A stretch of DNA of 9,507 bases from an uncultured Sphingomonas sp. (GTDB lineage: Bacteria; Pseudomonadota; Alphaproteobacteria; Sphingomonadales; Sphingomonadaceae), in contig CADCWB010000008.1 in assembly GCA_902806295.1 (NCBI GenBank), forward strand, positions 1 to 9,507, read 5' to 3'. The position numbers and the translations under genes are program-made. This document shows, piece by piece, positions 4,503-9,507 of this stretch. Below the pieces are notes generated by a model. It was not told where the DNA came from and did not search any database. It saw nothing but the letters and a program-made list of their open reading frames with translations. The first letter of the stretch is position 1; each line of letters begins with the position of its first letter.

Positions 4503-7028
4503 ATGATGAATCGTCTGTATATGCGTGGCACTCTGCTCGGAACGGTGGCGGTCGCGGCGCTCGGCGCAGCCCCGGTCCAGGCGCAGGAGGCTCTCCCTGC
4601 CCAGCCGGAAACCACGGCAGAAGCCGGACAAGCCGACGAACAGACGCAAGATCAACCCGCCACCTCCGTCGACACGGAAGTCGTCGTGACCGCTCGCCGG
4701 CGACTGGAATCGCTGCAGGACGTGCCGATCGCCGTTACTGCCTACTCGGGCGAGCAGCTGGCGCGGCAGGGCGCGCTCGACATCACCGATATTGGCGACA
4801 CGACCCCTAACGTCACGCTGGAGACCAGCCGCGGGACCAATACCACGCTGACCGCCTTCATCCGTGGCGTGGGGCAGCAGGACCCGGTGGCCGGCTTCGA
4901 ACAGGGCGTCGGACTTTATCTCGACGACGTCTACCTCAACCGACCGCAGGGTGCCTTGCTCGATATCTACGACGTCGAGCGGATCGAAGTGCTGCGCGGG
5001 CCGCAGGGTACTCTCTACGGCCGCAACACGATCGGCGGTGCGGTGAAATATGTGACGCGCCGCCTTCCCGATGTGCCGTCACTGCGCGCCAATGCGAACA
5101 TCGGCACCTACAAGCAGTTCGACCTGGTGCTCAGTGCCTCTGCTCCCCTTACCGAAGGACTGAAGCTCGGCGCGGCCGTCGCGCGTATCTCGCGCGACGG
5201 CTTCGGCAAGAATCTCACGACCGGCAAGGAGAACTATAACAAGGAGATCGTCGCTACCCGCGGCACGCTCGAGTTCGACCGGGTGGAGAACCTCTTCGTT
5301 CGCATATCGGGCGACTACACCTGGGACACCAGCGACCCGCGCGGTGGGCATCGGCTGATCCCCGGCCTCTTGAGCGGTGCGCCGGTGCTGAGTGATGAGT
5401 TCGACAGCCGCGGTGGATTGGTCACGCCGACTCAGAGCGTTCGCGGCGGCGGCGTCACTGGGCTGGTGGAGTTCGGCGTTGCGGACGGCTTCAAGCTCCG
5501 CTCGATCACCGCTTATCGCAAGGACCGGAGCAAGACTCCGATCGACTTCGACGCGCTGCCGGCGGCGGATGTCGACGTTCCGGCGATCTACCGCAACAAG
5601 CAGTTCAGTCAGGAAGTTCAGCTGCTGGTCGAGCGTGGCCCGCTTAATGGCCTGATCGGGGCCTATTACCTGAACGCCAATTCCAACAACATCTTCGATG
5701 TCGTTCTGGCCACCACCAACCCAGTCGCCCTGCCAGGCCTGACGGCCTCGACCTTCGGCGATGTGGATACCAAGACCTGGGCGATCTTCGGCGACTTCAG
5801 CTTCGACGTGACTGACCAATTGTCGCTCTCGGTCGGCGGCCGCTACACCAACGACAAGCGTTCCGCCGTGGTATTCCGCCGCAACCTGCTGTTCGGCGCC
5901 TCGCCCGAGCTTGGCGGCACTCCGGTCGGCGGCCTGTTCCCGAACGGGCGCCAGTTCCTTGCCGCGACCTCTGACTTCGAAGGCTCCGAGACCTTCAAGG
6001 AGTTCACGCCGCGGGCGTCGGTCACCTTCAAGCCGGACGACAACAACACGGTCTACGCGAGCTACGCCAAGGGCTTCAAAGGCGGTGGCTTCGACCCGCG
6101 CGGACTTTCCACCGCGGCGCCGGACTTAGATGCGGACGGCACCCGCGAGCCGGACGAGATCTTCGATTACTTCCTGTTCGAGCCGGAAAAGGTCACCAGC
6201 TACGAAGTCGGCTACAAGGCAGCCCTGTTCGATCGCCGGGTCAACGTCGAGATCGCCGCCTTCCTGGCCAACTATAAGGACGTGCAGGTCCCGGGCTCCG
6301 CCGGCGCAGTGATCAATGGCGTGCCCACCTTTGTCGGGGTCACCACCAACGCGGGCAAGGCCAGGTTCAAAGGCATTGAGTTCGAAGGCAACGCTAGCCT
6401 CGCCCGCGACTTTGCCGGTCCCCGCTCCCGACTCGATCTCGCCGCCACCGTCGGCTACATCGATGCGGAGTATCGGGAGTTCATCACCAACGTCGCGGCG
6501 TTCGACGAGAACGGCAACCCGGTTCCGACCTCGCGCGCCCAGCCCATCGACGTGGCCAAGTTCCGCGAGATCCAGAACACGCCCAAGTGGACGACATCGG
6601 CCACACTTGATCTTGCGCTGCCCATCGGTGACGGGCTGCTCAACGCCAACACAACCGCTTCCTACCGCAGCAAGACCTATCAGTTCGAAACGCCGAGCCC
6701 GTTCCTGGATCAGAAGGGCTACACGCTGATCGATGCGAACCTGGTCTACCGCTTCGGTCAGGGCAATCGGTTCAGCGTCGGCCTGCACGGCAAGAACCTC
6801 ACCGACAAGCGCTACATCACGTCGGGCTATCAGTTCCTGAACGTGAACCCGGTTACCGGTCAGCCGATCCTGTCAGCGGCGCCATTCCTGGGTACCGGTG
6901 CCGCCGCTGTCCCCAACCCGAACTTCGCGGTCCCGGGCATCGCTCCGTCGCTCGGCCGCGAGGGGGTCGTTACCGCTTACTACGGCAGCCCACGGCAGCT
7001 CTGGGTGTCGCTGGGCATGAAGTTCTAG
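4503..7028 (+). CDS. TonB-dependent outer membrane receptor
   Basis: Complete 841-residue receptor. Residues 1-27 are a signal peptide ending VQA|QE. A Gln/Glu/Thr-rich linker leads to a TonB-box-like TEVVVTAR (58-65). The plug domain follows at about 66-187, with AFIRGVGQQD, GVGLYLDDVYLNRPQGALLDIYDVERIEVLRGPQGTLYGRNTIGG features in conserved order. The 22-strand barrel occupies about 190-841 and ends in the aromatic C-terminus RQLWVSLGMKF needed for BAM recognition. It would import a scarce or bulky solute into the periplasm using TonB energy; the substrate cannot be read from the sequence, and there is no FecA-type signalling extension. GAGGGGG (4489-4495) lies 7 bases before the ATG at 4503; a second ATG follows at once. 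Residues 541-552 form a Ca-loop-like DxDxDG motif. A tetR gene diverges from it and an MFS gene follows 11 bases later. Confidence 0.93.
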   Translation: MMNRLYMRGTLLGTVAVAALGAAPVQAQEALPAQPETTAEAGQADEQTQDQPATSVDTEVVVTARRRLESLQDVPIAVTAYSGEQLARQGALDITDIGDTTPNVTLETSRGTNTTLTAFIRGVGQQDPVAGFEQGVGLYLDDVYLNRPQGALLDIYDVERIEVLRGPQGTLYGRNTIGGAVKYVTRRLPDVPSLRANANIGTYKQFDLVLSASAPLTEGLKLGAAVARISRDGFGKNLTTGKENYNKEIVATRGTLEFDRVENLFVRISGDYTWDTSDPRGGHRLIPGLLSGAPVLSDEFDSRGGLVTPTQSVRGGGVTGLVEFGVADGFKLRSITAYRKDRSKTPIDFDALPAADVDVPAIYRNKQFSQEVQLLVERGPLNGLIGAYYLNANSNNIFDVVLATTNPVALPGLTASTFGDVDTKTWAIFGDFSFDVTDQLSLSVGGRYTNDKRSAVVFRRNLLFGASPELGGTPVGGLFPNGRQFLAATSDFEGSETFKEFTPRASVTFKPDDNNTVYASYAKGFKGGGFDPRGLSTAAPDLDADGTREPDEIFDYFLFEPEKVTSYEVGYKAALFDRRVNVEIAAFLANYKDVQVPGSAGAVINGVPTFVGVTTNAGKARFKGIEFEGNASLARDFAGPRSRLDLAATVGYIDAEYREFITNVAAFDENGNPVPTSRAQPIDVAKFREIQNTPKWTTSATLDLALPIGDGLLNANTTASYRSKTYQFETPSPFLDQKGYTLIDANLVYRFGQGNRFSVGLHGKNLTDKRYITSGYQFLNVNPVTGQPILSAAPFLGTGAAAVPNPNFAVPGIAPSLGREGVVTAYYGSPRQLWVSLGMKF

Positions 7029-7039
7029 GACTGGTGAAC

Positions 7040-8347
7040 ATGGGGCGCTTGGCAAGTCAGGCGCCCCGTGCCACCCCCATGAACATGCAGCCCGACGCCA
7101 ATGCGGTGATCCGCAACCGAACGCTGGTGATGATCTTCCTGGTCATCGGCTACACGCTGAACTTTATCGACCGGCAGATCATCGGCATTCTCGCTGAGCC
7201 GATCAAACTCGACCTCGGCCTCACCGATGCGCAGCTCGGCTGGATGGGCGGCACGGCTTTTGCACTGTTCTACACGCTGCTCGCCATTCCGTTGGCGATG
7301 CTGGCCGACCGGAAGGATCGCAGCTGGATCATCTCGATCGGCCTGTTCTTCTGGAGCCTGATGACGGCCGTCTGCGGCCTGGCGACTGGTTTCTGGCAGC
7401 TGTTCCTTGCCCGCATGGGCGTCGGCGTGGGGGAGGCGGCCGGTGTCGCCCCTGCTTACTCGCTGATCAGCGATCTCTACCCGGCTCAGCAGCGCGCGCG
7501 AGCGCTGGCGATCTTTTCGCTCGGCATTCCCTTCGGATCGGCATTAGGAGTGCTGTTCGGCGGGCTGCTTGCGGCACAAGTCGACTGGCGCTTCGCCTTC
7601 ATCGCGATCGGCTTCGCGGGCGTGCTATTCGCCCCTCTGTTCAAATGGGTGGTCCGGGATCCTGGCCACGGCCGATCTGACGAAGGCCCGCGCGGCGCGG
7701 CGCCGACGCTTGGCGCCGTGTTCCGCCTCTTGGCACGCAAGCCGAGCTTCTGGTTCCTGAGCTTCGGGGCCGGCACTGCCAGTCTGGTGTCGTACGGCCT
7801 TGCCTTCTGGATCCCAAGCTTTCTCGCCCGCAGCTATGGGCTGGAGTTGGTCGACCGGTCGCTGATCTATGCTGCCATTGCCGGTTTCGGGGGAGCAGCG
7901 GGCATCTGGTTCGGCGGCGTTGCCGGTGACCGGTTGGGCAATGCGCGGGTCGCTGGCTACGCGATGGTCCCGGCAGTGGCCTTCACCATCACGCTGCCTG
8001 CTTACCTGCTCGCCTTCTCGACCGGCTCGCTGCTGCTCTCGTCGTTCCTCTTCCTGGTGCCAACGGCTTTGGGGCTCGTCTGGTTGGGTCCGGTGGTCAC
8101 TGCGATCACTCGGCTAGTGCCGCCCGAGATGCGCGCGACTGCCTCCGCCCTGTTCCTATTCATCAATAACCTGGTCGGGCTTGGGTTGGGGACGATGGTG
8201 ATCGGGACGATCTCGGATGCGCTCACGGCCACTTACGGCGAGGAAGCACTGCGCTACTCGGCGATGGCGACTACCCTGCTCTATGCCCTGGCCGCCTTGT
8301 TGATGCTGCTTGCGTCGCGCCGGCTTGCGCGGGATGTCGCCGCCTGA
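7040..8347 (+). CDS. MFS transporter, Spinster-like
   Basis: About 435 residues with 12 predicted membrane helices in two halves joined by a charged cytoplasmic loop (around VVRDPGHGRSDEG). Helix 1 carries YTLNFIDRQIIGIL, a signature of Spinster-type and related organic-anion carriers in sphingomonads; the loop between helices 2 and 3 has LADRKDRSW, a form of MFS motif A, and ARMGVGVGEAAGVAPAYSLISDLYP is the helix 4-5 region. It probably moves the compound taken up by the upstream receptor, or a product of it, across the inner membrane; direction and substrate are unknown. Start is uncertain: GTG 7034 and ATG 7040 share AGGA at 7027-7030 (3 and 9 bases away), whereas ATG 7079 (MNMQPDANAV) lies after a hairpin but has no Shine-Dalgarno. 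I prefer 7040. It follows the receptor stop by 11 bases, so the two are likely co-transcribed. Confidence 0.88.
   Translation: MGRLASQAPRATPMNMQPDANAVIRNRTLVMIFLVIGYTLNFIDRQIIGILAEPIKLDLGLTDAQLGWMGGTAFALFYTLLAIPLAMLADRKDRSWIISIGLFFWSLMTAVCGLATGFWQLFLARMGVGVGEAAGVAPAYSLISDLYPAQQRARALAIFSLGIPFGSALGVLFGGLLAAQVDWRFAFIAIGFAGVLFAPLFKWVVRDPGHGRSDEGPRGAAPTLGAVFRLLARKPSFWFLSFGAGTASLVSYGLAFWIPSFLARSYGLELVDRSLIYAAIAGFGGAAGIWFGGVAGDRLGNARVAGYAMVPAVAFTITLPAYLLAFSTGSLLLSSFLFLVPTALGLVWLGPVVTAITRLVPPEMRATASALFLFINNLVGLGLGTMVIGTISDALTATYGEEALRYSAMATTLLYALAALLMLLASRRLARDVAA
7042..7067 (+). repeat. Hairpin at the receptor/MFS junction
   Basis: GGGGCGC (7042-7048) pairs perfectly with GCGCCCC (7061-7067) over a 12-base loop, a very GC-rich stem starting 13 bases after the receptor stop. 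No T-run follows, so it is not a classical terminator. It may stop 3' exonucleases or reduce MFS expression relative to the receptor. If the MFS gene starts at 7034 or 7040 the hairpin lies in its first codons. Confidence 0.5.
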
Positions 8348-8421
8348 ACCGGAGCTGCTTTCCGCAGAAATCTGGCGTTCACGCTAGCACGGTCAACCGG
8401 TCTGCAAGCCGGACCGCAGCC

Positions 8422-8446
8422 GGAACGAGCCGGCCAGCGAGCCGTT
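8422..8446 (+). promoter_or_regulatory. Candidate EcfG (general stress response) promoter
   Basis: GGAAC (8422-8426), a 16-base spacer, and CGTT (8443-8446) match the GGAAC-N16-17-CGTT consensus reported for EcfG sigma factors of the PhyR-NepR-EcfG general stress response in Alphaproteobacteria. It is on the strand of, and 25 bases before, the next ATG, so transcription would start about 20 bases ahead of the gene, leaving room for the AAGGGG ribosome site (8459-8464). The rest of the 124-base gap after the MFS gene shows only short GC-rich inverted repeats and no strong terminator. Confidence 0.65.
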
Positions 8447-8471
8447 GAACTGCTCCGAAAGGGGTTTCTCC

Positions 8472-9507
8472 ATGCGTTACATATTGTTGGTAGCCAGTGT
8501 CGCGGCCATGGCGATCGCTGCTCCCGCGGCGGCTCAGAAGGGGGGTAACGGCGGCGGTAAGGGCGGAGGCGGCGGCAAGCCGGCCAAGGTCGAGCGCGGT
8601 GGTGGCGGCGGCGGCGGTGGTCAGCAGGCTCGCGCTCAGCAGCGTGGCAGCGGCGGGGGCGAGTTCCGCCAGCGCGGTCCCGAGCGCCGCGAGGCTCGCG
8701 GCCAGGCTCAGCGGGGTCCGGAGCGGCGACAAGCCCGCACCGAGCGTGTCCGTGGCCCTGAAAAGCGCCAGGTTCGGGTAGAGCGAGTGCGCGGTCCCGA
8801 GCGGCGCGAGGCCCGGGTGGAACGCTCGCGCGGCAACGATCGTGTAAGGGCCGAGCGCCCCGTTCGTGAGGCGCGCGTCGACCGGGTGCGGGAGCGTGAG
8901 GTCGTCAGGCTCGACCGTCGCGAGGACACCCGGCAGAACGACTATTCGCTACGCTATGCCGATAACGGCCGCACCCGCGGACGGACCGACGGCTGCCCAC
9001 CGGGTCTGGCCGCCAAGAACAACGGCTGCCTGCCGCCGGGCCAGGCCAAGCAGTTCATCGGTCACGCCCTACCGGTGGCTTATGCAAGCAGCCTGCTGCC
9101 GGCGACCTACCGCACCTACTATCCTGACTCGGACGATTATTATTATCGGGAAGGCGACGGCCTGATCTACCGGGTCGCCCGATCCACGGGGCTGGTCGAC
9201 GGCTACTCCCCGCTGTGGGGCTACGGGGCCGACTACACTCCGGACTATTACTATCCGGGCGAAGCCTTTCCGGTCGATTATGTTAGCTTCTACAACGTGC
9301 CGGAGCCCTACCAGCGCTACTACCAGGACGAGGCCGACTGGATGTATCGCTATGGTGACGGCGGCATCTATAGGGTGAACCGCGACAATGGGCTGGTCGA
9401 CGGCATCGTTGCTCTGCTCGCTGGCGACCTCGCCGTCGGGCAACAGTTGCCGGCCGGATACGACGTGTACAATGTCCCCTACGGCTATCGGGACGAGTAT
9501 TACGACC
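8472..9507 (+). CDS. Secreted Gly/Arg-rich repeat protein, 3' end beyond the window
   Basis: The ATG at 8472, 7 bases after AAGGGG (8459-8464), opens a frame of 345 codons that is still open at the window edge. I do not recognise a named function. Residues 1-21 are a Sec signal peptide with probable cleavage AAA|QK. Then come: a Gly-rich segment with Lys (23-63, including eight glycines at 43-50); four 13-residue repeats of the type RGPERREARVERV (68-119) plus a degenerate fifth; an Arg/Glu-rich continuation to about 155; a double motif DGCPPGLAAKNNGCLPPGQAK (173-193; Cys175 and Cys186) seen in alphaproteobacterial exported proteins; and a Tyr/Asp-rich region with two related modules (225-287 and 292-345). 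It is strongly basic in its first half. A periplasmic or cell-surface stress protein is plausible because of the EcfG-type promoter, but this is inference. Confidence 0.8.
   Translation, partial: MRYILLVASVAAMAIAAPAAAQKGGNGGGKGGGGGKPAKVERGGGGGGGGQQARAQQRGSGGGEFRQRGPERREARGQAQRGPERRQARTERVRGPEKRQVRVERVRGPERREARVERSRGNDRVRAERPVREARVDRVREREVVRLDRREDTRQNDYSLRYADNGRTRGRTDGCPPGLAAKNNGCLPPGQAKQFIGHALPVAYASSLLPATYRTYYPDSDDYYYREGDGLIYRVARSTGLVDGYSPLWGYGADYTPDYYYPGEAFPVDYVSFYNVPEPYQRYYQDEADWMYRYGDGGIYRVNRDNGLVDGIVALLAGDLAVGQQLPAGYDVYNVPYGYRDEYYD
8673..8867 (+). repeat. 39-base coding tandem repeats (13 residues each)
   Basis: Four units start at 8673, 8712, 8751 and 8790, each encoding RGPE(R/K)R(E/Q)(A/V)R followed by four variable residues (GQAQ, TERV, VERV, VERS). 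A fifth, degenerate unit (RGNDRVRAERPVR) begins at 8829. The period is exactly 39 bases with no frame change, while synonymous positions differ between units, so the repeats are older than a recent slippage event and the protein sequence seems to have been kept. Confidence 0.8.

Noticed and set aside
5079..6788. Two long minus-strand frames (5079-5819 and 6126-6788) inside the receptor gene
   Set aside because: They are antisense to conserved plug and barrel sequence and show no domain, ribosome site or signal peptide that would support a gene.
8348..8421. Terminator after the MFS gene
   Set aside because: Only 4-5 bp inverted repeats such as CTGC-TTTCC-GCAG are present, with no T-run, so I do not list one.
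8379..9443. Several minus-strand and off-frame open frames around the Gly/Arg-rich gene
   Set aside because: They arise from the GC-rich repeats; the plus frame from 8472 has promoter, ribosome site, signal peptide and ordered repeats.

Overview
The window is high-GC DNA with compact, mostly intact genes, and reads as a chromosome segment of an alphaproteobacterium, most likely a sphingomonad (Sphingomonas and relatives). Pointers are the bamE / ubiquinol-cytochrome c chaperone / DUF177 neighbourhood, a large TonB-dependent receptor with an EVVVTAR-type box beside a TetR regulator and an MFS carrier, and an EcfG-type (alphaproteobacterial general stress response) promoter. This placement is inferred from gene content, not from a database comparison.

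Left part (1-1778): the last codons of ssb run into a paired REP-like palindrome (77-155), which separates ssb from a convergent two-gene unit on the minus strand: a DUF177/YceD protein preceded by a ubiquinol-cytochrome c chaperone, overlapping in GTGA. bamE, an outer-membrane lipoprotein of the BAM complex, diverges from this unit.

Middle part (1820-3726): a tryptophan-degradation pair. kynA (tryptophan 2,3-dioxygenase, all catalytic residues present) overlaps by GTGA a GTG start that reads into a kynureninase-like PLP enzyme in the same frame. That reading is broken by an in-frame TGA after 15 codons; the frame restarts at an ATG 12 bases after the TGA begins. The enzyme is therefore N-terminally truncated, readthrough or reinitiation dependent, or affected by a sequencing error. 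No kynurenine formamidase gene is in the window.

Right-middle part (3713-8347): a TetR repressor gene diverges from a TonB-dependent receptor, which is followed by a Spinster-like MFS transporter. A perfect 8+8 bp dyad lies between tetR and the receptor and is the best operator candidate. The set looks like a regulated outer- plus inner-membrane transport module of unknown substrate.

Right end (8348-9507): an EcfG-like promoter (GGAAC-N16-CGTT) stands close in front of a secreted Gly/Arg-rich protein that runs off the window. It has four 13-residue RGPE repeats, a double CPPG-type motif, and a duplicated GDGxIYRV...GLVDG module. I found no RNA gene, CRISPR array, prophage or insertion sequence. 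No gene-free stretch exceeds 130 bases.
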